From: Anastrepha obliqua
Taxonomy: Eukaryota > Arthropoda > Insecta > Diptera > Tephritidae
Length of the DNA: 64,000 bases
Assembly (NCBI RefSeq): GCF_027943255.1
Contig: NC_072896.1
Span: forward strand, 117,583,879 to 117,647,878
Reading direction: 5' to 3'
Of this stretch, positions 10,903 to 21,420 are shown piece by piece. Below the pieces are notes generated by a model. That model was given only the letters and a program-made list of their open reading frames with translations, was not told the DNA's origin and ran no database searches. The translations under genes and the position numbers were made by a program. Position 1 is the stretch's first letter. Each line of letters starts with the position of its first letter.

Positions 10903-11098
10903 TATATTCAAAAAATGCCATAAAAGTATCTACCCGATTATATTATAAAAATTCATTCCAATAATATTTATGTTTTGTATTATTATTTTATGTTCTCAAG
11001 CTCTTAAAAACACGAGATACTTTTACGGGATGGACACTGAGTACACGAATTCACATTGCATTCATATAGAGTACAATTTGCAATTTTTATGAATTTGC
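10903..11098. other. Continuation of the outer relic and AT-rich spacer
   Basis: After the right TA of the inner element, 10905-10925 gives a plausible continuation and stop of the outer relic. The rest is AT-rich. An inverted pair, AAAAGTATCT near 10923 and AGATACTTTT near 11011, could be an old terminal stem, but it is short. Confidence 0.45.
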
Positions 11099-11100
11099 TA

Positions 11101-12391
11101 TTGGGTGTACGAGTACAACTAATTAATTTCGTATTTGTTACTAACCTTATATCTATTTATGTACTAGTGAATATTTTGACAGTGACAGCTATTCTATATT
11201 AAAGCACGCCCAAAAATCAAGTGAATTTGATATGTCACAGTGAATATTAGTAAACACGCAAATTTTTTTATTACCGTCAAAGTGTCACATTACGTTCCAA
11301 CAAAACAGCATTTGCGGGGAGGTTTGCTTTTGTTCTTCAATTTAAAGAAAAGTGCAACAGAAACACATCGTTTACTCTGAGAAGCTTATCCTGAATATGC
11401 TCCAGAGGTTAGAGTATGTCAGCAGTGGTTTGCACGAGTTGAAAGTGGTGATTTTGACACAGAAGACAAAGAGCGATCAGGTCCATCAAAAAAGTTTGAA
11501 GACGAAGATTTGGAGGCAAAACTCGATCAAGATCCTTGTCAAACTGAAGAAGAACTTGGAAAAAAATTGGAAGTCACTCAACAAGCCATTTCTAAACGTT
11601 TAAAAGCAGCCGGATATATTCACAAACAAGGAAATTGGGTGTCACACGAATTGAAGCCGAAAGACGTTGAGAGACGATTTTGCATGTCTGAAATGCTGCT
11701 TAATCGCCACAAAAAGAAATCGGTTTTGCATCGTATTGTCACTGACGATGAAAAGTGGATTCATACAACATCCCAAATTACAAAAGATCATATGTGAAGC
11801 CAGGCCTACCAGCCAAATCGATACCAAAGCCGAATATTCATGGTTTGAAGCCAATGCTCTGTATTTGGTGGGATCAGAAGGGTGTGCTGTACTATGAGCT
11901 GTTAAAATCGGGCCAGACGATCACGGGAGAGCTATACAGGCAACAATTGATACGTTTGAAGCAAGCAAAAGCCGAAAAACGGCCAGAATGGGCGACCAGT
12001 CACGAGAAATTCATTTTCCATCATGACAATGCTCGGCCACATGTTGCAGTACCGGTCAAAAATTATTTGGAAAATGCCGGAAGGGAAATTCTACCTCACC
12101 CGCCTTATAGGCATAGCTCCTTCTGATTACCACTTGTTTCGGTTGATGCAGAATCACCTTTCTGGAATACGGTTCACCAATGTTGAAGGTATTAAAAAAT
12201 GGCTTGATGACTTTCTCGGCGTGAAAGATGAGAAGTTTTATTGGGATGGAATCCATAAATTGCCTGAAAGATGGGAAAAAGTTGCCGCTTCCGATAGACA
12301 ATATTTTGAATAAAATATTTTTTCACTTTTATACTTAAATAAATGGTTTTTTTTTAACAAAAAATAAGAAGTTCATTAGTTGTACAGCCAA
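11101..12391 (+). mobile_element. mariner (DD34D, mauritiana-like), complete ends, inactive
   Basis: The element is flanked by TA (11099-11100 and 12392-12393). The left end TTGGGTGTAC...AACTAATTAATTTCGTA matches the inverted right end TTGGCTGTACAACTAATGAA, except for a 6-bp extra GAGTAC in the left repeat. Its length is 1,291 bp, the normal size for this group. It carries one transposase gene on the plus strand. Confidence 0.9.
11314..12313 (+). pseudogene. mariner transposase (mauritiana-like), broken
   Basis: The reading runs FFNLKKSATETHRLL, a TGA, EAYPEYAPEVRVCQQWF, ESGDFDTEDKERSG, AKLDQDPCQTEEELG, VTQQAISKRLKAAG and LHRIVTDDEKW (first Asp). After a frame shift near 11775 it gives YVKPGLPAKS, LCIWWDQKGVLYYELL and HHDNARPH (second Asp). 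After another shift near 12110 it gives IAPSDYHLF (third Asp) and LPERWEKVAASDRQYFE with a TAA stop. This cut-and-paste transposase would bind the terminal repeats and excise the element. One stop and two frame shifts abolish it. All three catalytic Asp are still readable. The motifs resemble Mos1-like proteins as I know them. Confidence 0.9.
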
Positions 12392-12393
12392 TA

Positions 12394-13198
12394 TTTTTTG
12401 TATTCTTACTACTTCATTTTTAGAAAATATCATCTTTTTTTTGGAAAAAGTTTATGTATTGGAGTGAAATTTAACCCAGTGTGTCGTTTACGTCAAAAAA
12501 ATATGTGTCTTCCGAAGGTTAAGCACCGATTCTTCCCAACACTAATCGCATACGAGTATATAACTAATGGCACCGGAATTTACACACAGATGGTGCTAAT
12601 AACAAATTTATGAAGTCTTGAACTACATCAACCCTGGATTTTTATGATTTTTACCACTGCTAAGAATATTTATGAGAACCCTTTACATAAGTATTGCTAA
12701 CAAATTGCATCATGAGCTGTATTGTATTGGTGTATTGGTTGAAGAATATATAATACATTTTTCTCAGTGGATAGTGTCACCAACTCAGTTGCGCTGGAAA
12801 GGAGCTGTTGAAATTTAATGAAAACAATTACTTTTTGTTTGTGCAACTAAATACTGTTGTGCAATATAGTCAGCTACTGGAATGGGGTATGAGCGTAATG
12901 GTCTTTGATTTATGTACGTATGCATGTATTTTTCACCTTTTTGGGTCGCTTAGAAGTTTAGTAAAAATTTGCAAAAATTTAATTATTGAACAAATTTTAA
13001 TGGGAAATATAATTCAGTGTAAAAAACTAGAGAGAGAGAGAATAATAATGGCACTTTTAAGGAAATAGAATAACCATTACTTTAAAATATAGAACTTTAA
13101 TAAATAAATAGAACTAACCTTTACTATGGCTCACGCAACTCGTTTCATATGTTAACTTTATCAACACAACTAATTGCTGTGGAGAAGATGGTAGAATA
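12394..13198. other. Gene-free AT-rich spacer
   Basis: No supported gene or repeat end. It includes a short GA run near 13031-13040. Frames up to about 86 codons are low-complexity. Confidence 0.55.
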
Positions 13199-13228
13199 TA
13201 AAGGGTTTTCCAATAACAGGTATTACAG

Positions 13229-13650
13229 ATGAATGGATTGCGCTATCGAGAGATGACTAACGATTTTTATGGCCAGAATTGGATGGTATTGATCTGGACA
13301 ACGTTTATTTTCAACAAGACGGCGCTACGTGCCGCACAAGCAACGAAACCATTGATCTTTTACGCGAAAAGTCTCCGAAGCGTGTTATCTCTCGAAGAGG
13401 TGATCACAATTGGCCACCAAAACCTTGTGATTTAACACCTTGTAACTTTTTTCTTTAGGGCTACGTGAAAGAGGAGGTCTACGCCAACAGCCCAGGGTCG
13501 ATGCAAGACCTCAAAGATGGAATTCGTGAGGCTATCGAGGGCATAGGGCAGCCACTTTGCAATTCGGTTATGGAAAATTTCTTGAAAAGGATATTGTCCT
13601 GTAAGCGTGGTCGTAGTGGTTATTTTCCTGATGTTATTTTCCACTATTAA
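13229..13650 (+). pseudogene. DD41D transposase, C-terminal half (copy 1)
   Basis: The frame reads GLRYREM, LDGIDLDNVYFQQDGAT (second Asp), VISRRGDHNWPP, LTPCNFFL then TAG, GYVKEEVYANSPGS, SVMENFLKRILSCKRG and YFPDVIFHY with a stop. Residue spacing to the third catalytic position is 41. Here that residue is Asn (AAC), while copy 2 has Asp (GAC). The TAG replaces the conserved Trp of FFLWG and is shared with copy 2, so it predates the spread of these copies. One frame shift lies near 13270. Confidence 0.85.
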
Positions 13651-13677
13651 AGGCATACCTTCCTCTTTATAATGAAA

Positions 13678-14256
13678 AAAGAGGTTGTCTGTAAAGTCGG
13701 TTTACTGACGATAGTTTAACGTGACAACGTCATAAGAAAATATTGATGGAATGGTTACATTTTTCAAAACAAAATTTTAATTTTATTTGTTTCATAGATC
13801 TTTTGTATGGATATGGAGAAGGAGGTAAATGGAATTGCAATGGAATAGGTCAAGTTACATCTACACAAACGTTAAAAATTACGAAACATTTATCAAATTC
13901 ATGAAAGACATGTTCAATTTCGATTGTACATCAGACGTTAATAAGTCAACAACACTAAGAGGCACCATCATCGATTTGCATTTTTCAAGACATAATACAC
14001 TCGAAACATCCCCTTTCATTTCCTAATTTTCCTATTCTCAACAGAGAAATGGTTCATTACCATGCACACAGGAAGAAGGCATATGCAAATACAAATATAT
14101 AAATTTATATACATATGCGCATATACATACATAACATATATATGCTCACTCAAGTAGGAGAGAGCCAGATGTCGAACGTTGCCGAACGCGGGGACCGATT
14201 GACCGCATTTTTTGGTACGTGCAGCCGGTATCGAATTATAAGACGTTAACACGTCA
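13678..14256 (-). mobile_element. Helentron-like non-autonomous element, full-length copy (A)
   Basis: The insert is defined by comparison with the empty site in the related mariner-like copy at 39105. Bases on either side join without a clear duplication, within a T-rich (minus strand) target. Read on the minus strand it starts TTGACGTGTTAACGTCTTA (14256) and ends GACTTTACAGACAACCTC at 13681. About 40 bp before the 3' end is an inverted version of the 5' terminus (GACGTTGTCACGTTAAAC). A stem-loop follows, GTC-A-GTAAA/TTTAC-A-GAC around a CCGAC loop, about 10 bp from the end. Subterminal inverted repeats, a 3' hairpin, T-T insertion and no duplication are features known for Helentrons/DINE-1. 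It has no ORF. Classification is inferred. Confidence 0.6.
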
Positions 14257-14551
14257 ATAAACATCCGATCATTTATATTAAAAAACAGCCTTTTTCTTTG
14301 AATATCAAAATAACACCTCTGTTTGGAAAACCCTATACATATGTGATTGCTTGGTATATTATTAATTTAATTTTTATTTGATTTTGGCAATTTTTTATGA
14401 AGCCAAAACTGCACAACTACAGCTTGAATTTCCTAATAGAAAACTAGTAAATTAATTCATTGCTTCTCTACTTAAAAGTTAATACAAGAATACCTGCCAA
14501 CTTACAAATTTTGCCTAAACGTAATTTCAATTATGTATTGGTTCCTCTCTC

Positions 14552-14848
14552 TACGGCCGCCGTAGCCGAATGGGTTGCTGCGTGACTACCATTCGGAAAC
14601 ACCAAATTTAAGAAAAAGAAAAACATTTAAACAAAATTAAAAAAACATTTTCCTAGTAGCGGGCGCCCCTTGGCAGGCAATGGCAAACCTCCGAGTGTAT
14701 TTCTGCCATGAAAAAGCTCCTCATAACAAGTAGCTGCCGTTCGGAGTCGGCTTAAAACTGTAGGTCCCTCCATTTGTAGAACAACATCAAGACGCACACC
14801 ACAAATAGGGGGAGGAGCTCGGCCAAACACGCGCCAAGTATATATATA
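14552..14848 (+). mobile_element. tRNA-Ser-derived SINE, near full length
   Basis: The head GCCGCCGTAGCCGAATGGG contains a pol III A box (TAGCCGAATGG) like the 5' end of tRNA-Ser. The B-box part is deleted or diverged in this copy. The body (GGCAATGGCAAACCTCCGAG, TGCCATGAAAAAGCTCCTC, GTAGGTCCCTCCATTTGTAG) and the tail (GGAGCTCGGCCAAACACGCG) match the other copies. It ends in a TA run at 14848, immediately followed by the TA-flanked element at 14849. Confidence 0.82.
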
Positions 14849-15795
14849 AAGGGGGATTTTTTAAGAGCTATAGGAAAGTTTAAAAAAAAACACATGCAAA
14901 ATTCAGAAAAATGCATGAAATTTTTATTTAAATCGATAGTGCAGTCCATATAATTTAATGCTTGAAGATTATTTCAAGCAAATGTTGACCGCGACTGCGC
15001 TTAAAATGGTCCATGCGTTTAGTCCAATTTTGGCATATTCTTTCCAATGTTTCGGCTGGTATCTCACATATAAATACTTTAATGTTGTCCTGCAATGCGT
15101 TAATTGAAGCAGGCTTGTCTGAATACACATGAGCTTTATCATAGCCCCACAAAAAATAATCTAAAATCGTTATATCGCACGATCTGGATGGCCAATTGAC
15201 AGGTCCCGAACGTGAAATAAGATGTTCACCGAACTCGCCTCTCAACAAGTCTATTGTTATGCGTGCTGTGTGGCATGTGGCACCGTCTTGCTGAAACCAC
15301 ATGTCATGCAAGTCAAGCGCTTGCATTTTGGGCAAAAAAAAGATGGATATCATTTCACGGTAGCGCTCACCATTCACAGTTACGTTACGATTCGCAGCAT
15401 CTTTGAAGAAGTAGGGTCCAATGATACCTCCAGCCCATAAACCGCACCAAACTGTGACCTTTTCTGGATACATTGGTAGCTCTTACAATTCATCTCGCTG
15501 ATCTTCACTCAAAAATCGACAATTCTACTTGTTTATTATACGTACCCATTGATCCAAAAATGAGCTTCGTCGCCGAACACAATTTTTCGATAAAAAAGTG
15601 GATCTTAAACTTTTTTAACAGAACACGCATTTTTATAATAAAATTCAATGATTTGCAAGCGTTGTTCGTTTGCAAGACGATTCATGGTTAAATTATAGAC
15701 CAAACTGAAGATGTTTGGCAGTGAAACAAAACACGGAACGTTCGTCAGCTGTTTAAGCCAACTGTTTAATAGATAATAGCTAAAAAATCACCCGT
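14849..15795 (-). mobile_element. DD41D mariner-like element with GGGTGATTTTTTA ends, internally deleted
   Basis: The left end AAGGGGGATTTTTTAAGAGC (14849) and the inverted right end ACGGGTGATTTTTTAGC (15795) are flanked by TA. It is about 950 bp, shorter than a full element because the region between the N-terminal helix-turn-helix and the catalytic core is deleted. It holds one minus-strand transposase relic. Its terminal repeats differ from the other DD41D copies, so it is a separate lineage. Confidence 0.85.
14955..15690 (-). pseudogene. DD41D transposase, deleted near N-terminus
   Basis: Starting near 15685, MNRLANEQRLQIIEFYYKN and CSVKKV are followed by a deletion junction, then IVFGDEAHFWINGYV (first Asp) and a frame shift. 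A clean 172-codon frame (15473-14955) follows with VTVWCGLWAGGIIGPYFF, MWFQQDGATCHTA (second Asp), ITILDYFLWGYDKA (third Asp, 41 residues later) and ICQNWTKRMDHFKRSRGQHL. The C-terminal two thirds is well preserved. Stops between the halves and the missing linker make it non-functional. Confidence 0.88.
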
Positions 15796-15904
15796 TACTT
15801 GCAAAACTTCAAGTGGCTGTGAGGCGACATACTCGATTTTTTTTTAATTCTGATTAAAATGTAGTAAATTTTGACGAAACATTCGATACAACTCGTAACT
15901 TGAG

Positions 15905-16135
15905 CACCTCATAAAATATCTAAAAGGCCAACTAATAAGCTGGCTTGTATACGTACCAAGAATGCCAGAACAAAGAGCACGAAAATGAGCCTTCACGAAA
16001 CACCCGTATGGGTAGCGAACCAAAGAAAATATGGGTAAATGCAGTTATCAACGATCTGAAAGAGGTGACCGTGGAAGAGGTGCAATGGTCCACCTGGGAC
16101 TGTCATGCTTAGATAGAAGACGACACTCAAACGAA
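15905..16135 (+). pseudogene. RTE-like LINE ORF C-terminal relic
   Basis: Plus-strand frames give YLKGQLISWLVYVPRMPEQRAR. After a shift, EPKKIWVNAVINDLKEVTVE follows. The pattern (W-L/V-x-H/Y-V-x-RMP, then KKxW-x-x-AVI-x-DLK) is the C-terminal end of RTE-type polyproteins such as the better copy at 60.4-60.8 kb. It is short and degraded, so the call is tentative. Confidence 0.4.
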
Positions 16136-16226
16136 ATTTTTCACAAAAGCAAACAACCGACGAGTTAGTTTATTTTTTAAGATTTAATTTGTTTTCATTA
16201 GAAAAGCATTTCTTTTTTTTTTTGTA

Positions 16227-17128
16227 AAGGGTGGTTAAGTTTTAAAGGCCTGTGTTGGTTTTGAATAAAGTACAATTTTTTTAGGAAATTATTATAATTT
16301 CTCTTTACTATTATAATATTGGTATGGCTCAATTAAGCATGGAACAAAATATGGGCCAAATGGCCGCCGTGGTCTCGGCGGCACACCTCCATCCGATGGT
16401 CCAAATTTTCGATGACGCTGAGACATAATTGAGGTTCCATGCCGTTAATGTGCCGAATTGTCTCATTCTTTAGCTCTTGAATTGTTGCTGGCTTACCGAT
16501 GTACATCTTTTCTTTCAAATAACCCCAAAGAAAGAAGTCCAACGGTGTCAAATCACATGATCTTGACGGCCAATTGACATCGCCGTGACGTGAGATTATT
16601 CGACCATCAAATTTTTCGTGCAAAAGAGCCTTTGTTTCGTTAGCTGTGTGACAAGTGGCACCGTCCTGTTCAAACCACATATCATCCACATCCATATCCT
16701 CCAATTGGGGTCATAAAAGGTTCGTTATCATCTCACGATAGCGAACACTATTCTCAGTAACTGCCTGACCGGCCTCATTTTGGAAAAAATACGGCCCAAT
16801 GATGCCGCCGGCCCCTAAACCACACCAAACAGTCACTCTTTGTGGGTGCATTGGTTTTTCGGCAATCACTCTTGGATTATCATTCGCCGAAATGCGGCAA
16901 TTCTGCTTAATGACGAATCCACTGAGGTGAAAATGTGCCTGATCACTGAAGATGATTTTATTCGAAAATTGGTCATTCACTATTGCCATTTCCTGACACC
17001 AGTCTGATCATTCTGGTTGCAAATTGAATTAATCTAAAATGGAAAAATGTCAAATGAAATGCAGAAAAAACCTTGACGTTTAGGTGTGGTTCCCATTCAA
17101 CATCGGCCCTTGAAATTTAACCACCCTT
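16227..17128 (-). mobile_element. DD41D mariner-like element with AAGGGTGGTTAAG ends (copy 1)
   Basis: Ends AAGGGTGGTTAAGTTTTAAA (16227) and inverted AAGGGTGGTTAAATTTCAAG (17128), TA on both sides, 902 bp. A close relative with the same ends is at 33175-34085. The N-terminal third of the gene is deleted. Confidence 0.88.
16333..16989 (-). pseudogene. DD41D transposase, N-terminally deleted (copy 1)
   Basis: The minus strand from 16989 reads NKIIFSDQAHFHLSGFV (first Asp; the usual following Glu is Gln), RVTVWCGLGAGGIIGPYFF, VRYREMITNLL, TGA, then after 16704 MWFEQDGATCHTANET (second Asp) and LTPLDFFLWGYLKEKMY (third Asp, spacing 41). It ends in HRMEVCRRDHGGHLAHILFH. Two open segments of 92 and 123 codons are separated by a single stop (TGA at 16708-16710). 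Confidence 0.88.
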
Positions 17129-17130
17129 TA

Positions 17131-18499
17131 CAAAACCCAAATAAAAAAATCCTGATTCCGCGTTTAAGCCAGAACGTAATTCAAAAACGTGGATTTCATA
17201 AAAAAGTTTACTATGTATATGAAAAAAGACTAACTAAAATTGTGCTTAAGTTTTGATCAATACTGTATGTATATGTATGTACATATGTGCACAAACACAT
17301 ACTCATATTTCAATTGTGCAAAAATCATATCCTTTTTCGAACCTTCATTTCTTCGACCTTTTTCGCCCACTTATTTTCCCTCTATTTATATTTCTCTATT
17401 GGGATTTTTCGCTTTCGTTCTTCTCATTAAATGCGCAGATTAGTTTACTATTTAATTATGGCAGATATCCAAAATAAATTGGTTGCATACATACACAAAC
17501 ACACAAAATAAGTATGTGCATATGTATGGATGTATAATATTTTTGCAAATTTTTGGAAAATATTTTATTTAACACTTGTCTGCTCGTGCAAATGTTGCTT
17601 TGTTATTGTTTATTTACGTCATGTTTGGGATTAGTATTTAGATGAATAAATACAGCCACGCACCAATCCACCAATCCACTCATACATATATACACACACA
17701 CATGCATGTGGATACTAAAAGTGGCAATTTAATTGCTTTAGTTTCATATTTGCCTAAATTGAATTTGTTGTGATAAATCAATCTGGCAAACAATTTTTGT
17801 AAGTTTTCAATTAACTGGTGCTCTCCCCTCTTATTTTCTATAGAATTAGAAAATGTTTGCGCCTAGAAGTATGCACTTCCTGGTCATGCTCATATGAGTA
17901 GATATAAATCTTTGTGTGCGGGTATTTATGGGTGTCTAACACCTCAGCTGACGCTACAGGCGCCGTGGCCTGGGAATTGTAGTCCCTGCGGTTGTTATCT
18001 ATTTCATCTCACTTCAAGGTGTGAATTCGATAAATAATTGCATTATGTTTCTCATAATCTCTTCAGCTATGTAACACTCGTACTATATTCGTATGTCGCT
18101 TGATTGTTGCAGAAACTCAATGCTAGATAAGAATTAAATCGAAATTGTTTACTGAGATAGCCTGAAAGATGAAACGACTAAGCAGTCCATGGGGATATCG
18201 GACAAGCTTTAATCCTAGGGTTTTTTAGGCTATCAAACATTCTTTTCCTGGAGCAAGCATAAACAAGACAGTAGGGGATTTAGTTCTCAAAAGTATATTT
18301 TATTTATGTTGATACTTTATACCAAATAGGAAATTTTGGCACCAGCATCAAAAATTGTAGAGCCTTGTGGCTTGTAAAACTTTCTATATGGAAGGGCAGA
18401 CAGTATGCACGAAATGTAAAAACCGAAAGATTCACTCAACAACTGAAGAGAAACCAGACTCGCACACTCGGGTATAGATAAAGTCAAAAGCTGTAAATC
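17131..18499. other. Gene-free spacer with short AT/CA tracts
   Basis: No supported coding signal. It is rich in short ATGTATGT-type and CACACA tracts (for example 17265-17310 and 17680-17710), typical of dipteran intergenic or intronic DNA. A short frame near 17960-18030 with several Cys (CSPCGCYLF) resembles a LINE Cys motif, but I cannot support it. Confidence 0.55.
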
Positions 18500-18574
18500 G
18501 ACCCCAATGGAATTTATTTGTATCGGCCCTTTGTGCCCCCAGCCGGCGCGTTACCAAATAATAATAATAATAAT
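18500..18574 (+). mobile_element. RTE-type LINE 3' end with (AAT)n tail
   Basis: The last codons WNLFVSALCAPSRR precede a short ATAATAATAATAATAAT tail (18557-18574). The same C-terminal pattern (WRELVVALCAL) closes the RTE copy at 60840. A very short 5'-truncated insertion is the simplest reading. Confidence 0.45.
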
Positions 18575-18924
18575 GCACAAAATGTACGCTCCCTTTTGTG
18601 AAAGTCTTGATTTCTTGTCTTCTGCACTGGTATCAAGCTTTTCTCATTGAAGGACTCTGAACATTTTCCCTTTTTCAGATCATTGGTGTACTGAATTTTC
18701 TTTTAAAAAACCGCTACAGAAATATTTTCCTTAAGGAACACTAGACACAAAAATTAGGCCCTACGCTACCGGAAGCTGTGCTAATCCACTGCAGTCACTC
18801 TAAAGAGAGCTACTTGTGCAATGAAAGTCTTTAATACCTAAGATCTCGAAAACTCTTCTATAGAGTGTTCCAAAAACACCGAAAGTAGTATCGAATAAAA
18901 AAAATTAAACCCATTTATGTGAAA
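18575..18924. other. Gene-free spacer
   Basis: Nothing supportable was seen in this 350-bp stretch. Confidence 0.5.
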
Positions 18925-19215
18925 GGGCAACCACCGTGGCCGAATAGGTTGGCTCGTGAGTACCATTCGGAAGTACACGAGTTTGAAACCTCGGGCACGT
19001 ACCACCAAATGATAGAAAGTGTTTTTTCTAATAGCGGTCGCTCCTCTGTCATGAAAAAGCTTTCTGAAAATTGTGTGCCGTAGGCCCCAGAAAAATCAAA
19101 AACTGTAGGTCTCTTCATTTGTAGAAAAAAATTGTATCAAGGCGCACGCCACAAATAAGAGGAGGCGCTCGGACAAATACGCTATAAAGGGTGTAAATTC
19201 CAATTATACTTACAT
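18925..19215 (+). mobile_element. tRNA-Ser-derived SINE, diverged copy with A and B boxes
   Basis: The head GTGGCCGAATAGGTTGGC and AGTTTGAAACCTCGGG keep the A-box and B-box positions of a tRNA-Ser promoter. The body and tail follow the family order (CTAATAGCGGTCGCTCCTCT, TGTCATGAAAAAGC, ACTGTAGGTC, GAGGAGGCGCTCGGAC). The 3' end keeps AAAGGGTGTA and CCAATTATAC before a T run. The sequence is clearly older than the copy at 4261. Confidence 0.8.
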
Positions 19216-19884
19216 ATATTTTTTATGTGAAAATTATGCAGATTCTCATATGAAATGTGAGATGTTAAATAATTCTTCGAAATTTTGCTCAATTTATTGG
19301 TTGCTAACTTTACTGCAACTCGCAACTTTTGTGTGGTGAGATCACCTACATATAAGCAAAAAATAAAAATAAAAAAGAGCCATTGATGGAAAAAAGCTCT
19401 TTGGTATTATTATTCGCCAAACTCGGAGTTTTCTAAAATCCATTTTTTCACCTTTTTTTTTTTTTTGATTTCTTGACATAAATTGAATGCAAAAAAAAAT
19501 AAAATTAATTTAACGTTACAATTTAGTGTCGGAGCATAGGAAGGAGCATAGGAAGGAAGTCTCCGTTTCTTGGGTATCATGCTTTTATGGCTGGGGTACA
19601 TATCCTGCGCAACCCCACGTACGTCAGTGGCGAACTAACTGATGAATGCAACTTAAGGCATGCAGTTCTACCTGTCATATCACTCTTTCTATAGCGAGCC
19701 CAAGTACAGACGCCAATCAGACGTCGTGTTTTTTTTTTTTTTTCCTTTACAACACAACAACACGCCAACTCACGATCAGCTCTTGTGGTCACAAAATTAA
19801 TGGAAATGTATTTCCAACCCGTTGTACATCTCCCCTATTCTCGAAACCTGGCTCCTTCGGATACCTCGTACTATTATTTGTTAC
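19216..19884. other. Gene-free spacer
   Basis: Homopolymer T and A runs (19452-19466, 19730-19743) and a tandemly repeated ATAGGAAGGAGC at about 19537-19556. No coding evidence. Confidence 0.5.
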
Positions 19885-20127
19885 ACAATTTGAGGGAATG
19901 ACAAGCGGGAAAAAGATTTTATTGAAATGAAGAGGTGATTGCAAAAATGAATGGCTATTTTTCAGACTTGGACTCAGACTTTAAAATTCCTAATATTCAG
20001 AAGGGTAGTAAAATAGCGTGGAATAAAATGTATAAGCCTAAAAGGAGACTTTGTCGAAAAATAATAAAAAAAAATTGATCCCCCTAAGAAGCTTTTATTT
20101 TTTCACGGGCTTTTCAAACGGTCTTCG
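19885..20127 (+). mobile_element. mariner-derived fragment, GGTCGTTTGAAAAG-type 3' end
   Basis: It shares GAGGTGATTGCAAAAATGAA, TGGCTATTTTTCA and AAGCCTAAAAGGAGA with the complete small element at 55857-56147. It ends in an inverted version of the same terminus (ACGGGCTTTTCAAACGGTC, then TA at 20128). The 5' terminal repeat was not found, so this is a truncated copy. Confidence 0.65.
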
Positions 20128-20329
20128 TATAATTAAGTGTGGTTTATGACCGAACTTCTGTGAAAGCGTTGAAAGTTACAAGGAATGCTGCAGATTTAAG
20201 TGGAATCCTTTATTCCTAAATTGCTACATGGACTCAGCTGTATCTTTAAAGCCGAAGATAGTTGAAAGTAAGGACACTAACATGTAAGGTCACAATATTA
20301 TTCTGGCCACGCTTGGGAGCGTTCCTAAG

Positions 20330-21420
20330 AATAAGAAGCCCACAACTATCTTTAGGTAGAAAAATATGTTGGCGCCGCTTCAGCGCTTAGACTTAGACTT
20401 AATAGAATGGCGATATGGAAGACCAGGTTCGGCCACGCGTCTATTTTCTGCTTACTTAGACTTACGAGCATACCGTCAAGAAGAGAGAGTCAAACTCAAA
20501 GACCATGAAGAAGAGGAGAAATAAATTTTTATAAGCATTAGGATTAGAATAATCTCACTGACTTTCGGACTACTGTAGCGTCTACCAGGCAAAATTTTTA
20601 GCCATAAAGGAGGTAACTGTTGGCCTTAACACACACACGACGTAACAAAAACTACGATAAATATCTTCTCGGAGAGCCAGGCGACCATTAAATCAATGGA
20701 GGCAGTTATACTAAGATCAAAACTTGCTCAGGAATGTCTGGCAGTTCTAGATGATATTAGCGCCGTCTTAAAGGTCAGTCTTATATGGATTCCGGTACAT
20801 AGAGATGTTGAAGGAAATTGCAAGGTCGTTGAGCTAACCAGAAAGTTTAATAATCTTCCACTGCTTGAAAACAGAGGCAATATTGGAAATTCTATGGCAA
20901 CTTGCAAATTAAGGACAAAAAATAATCTTCTCCAGGAGGCCAATTAGTCATGGAAAGATCAAAATACTTGCCTTATTGCCAGACTAATTCGGCCGCAAAT
21001 AGATAAGAAAAGGCCAGAAAGATTGCTCAACCTCTCAAGAGAGAATATCTGGAAGGTCGTGGCTTGTGTCACCGGTCAGGGAAGCTGTTAGATAGGCACT
21101 ATTCTAGGCTAAAAGTATTTTCATATGAATACTGCAGAAGTTGTACAGACGAGGAAGAGGAAGAAACAGTAGTACACTTCCTCTGTAATTGCCCAGCTTT
21201 AGAGAGGTGTAGAGGAAATAAGGAAAATACTATTTTGGCTTACTTACGGAAGTATCCGGTGTTTGGCTGAAACCGTAGGACTTCATAAAAGCGTCTAAAT
21301 GGTGCTATGACGAATAAACACTGAGGTTCTTGTGTTACACAGTAGTACCACAGCAGACCTACAAAGTGTAAGTGAGTTGGCAACTCTAAACAACTTGCTA
21401 GCGATGCCGAGGCGATAGCA
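20330..21420 (+). mobile_element. LOA-type LINE fragment (RNase H and C-terminus)
   Basis: Successive plus-strand frames give RLRLNRMAIWKTRFGHASI, YCSVYQAKFLAIKEV (middle of RNase H), FSESQATIKSME, VSLIWIPVHRDVEGNCKVVE (end of RNase H) and RPERLLNLSRENIWKVV. The last clear motif is EYCRSCTDEEEEETVVHFLC with NCPALERC. RT is absent, so the copy is 5'-truncated. Several stops and shifts are present. A close relative of its C-terminal segment is at 28216-28470. Confidence 0.8.

Larger units (their letters stand above)
13201..14335 (+). mobile_element. DD41D mariner-like element, internally deleted (copy 1), with inserted repeat
   Basis: The ends AAGGGTTTTCCAATAACAGG (13201) and the inverted TAGGGTTTTCCAAACAGAGG (14335) are flanked by TA. 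Most of the N-terminal half of the transposase is missing: the sequence jumps from the terminal repeat to GLRYREM. A second copy with the same ends and the same deletion lies at 38624-40617. Comparison of the two shows a foreign insert at about 13678-14256. Confidence 0.85.

Noticed and set aside
17253..17477. Hydrophobic 67-74-codon ORFs as small membrane proteins
   Set aside because: They arise from AT- and TC-rich low-complexity sequence; no start context or conserved motif.
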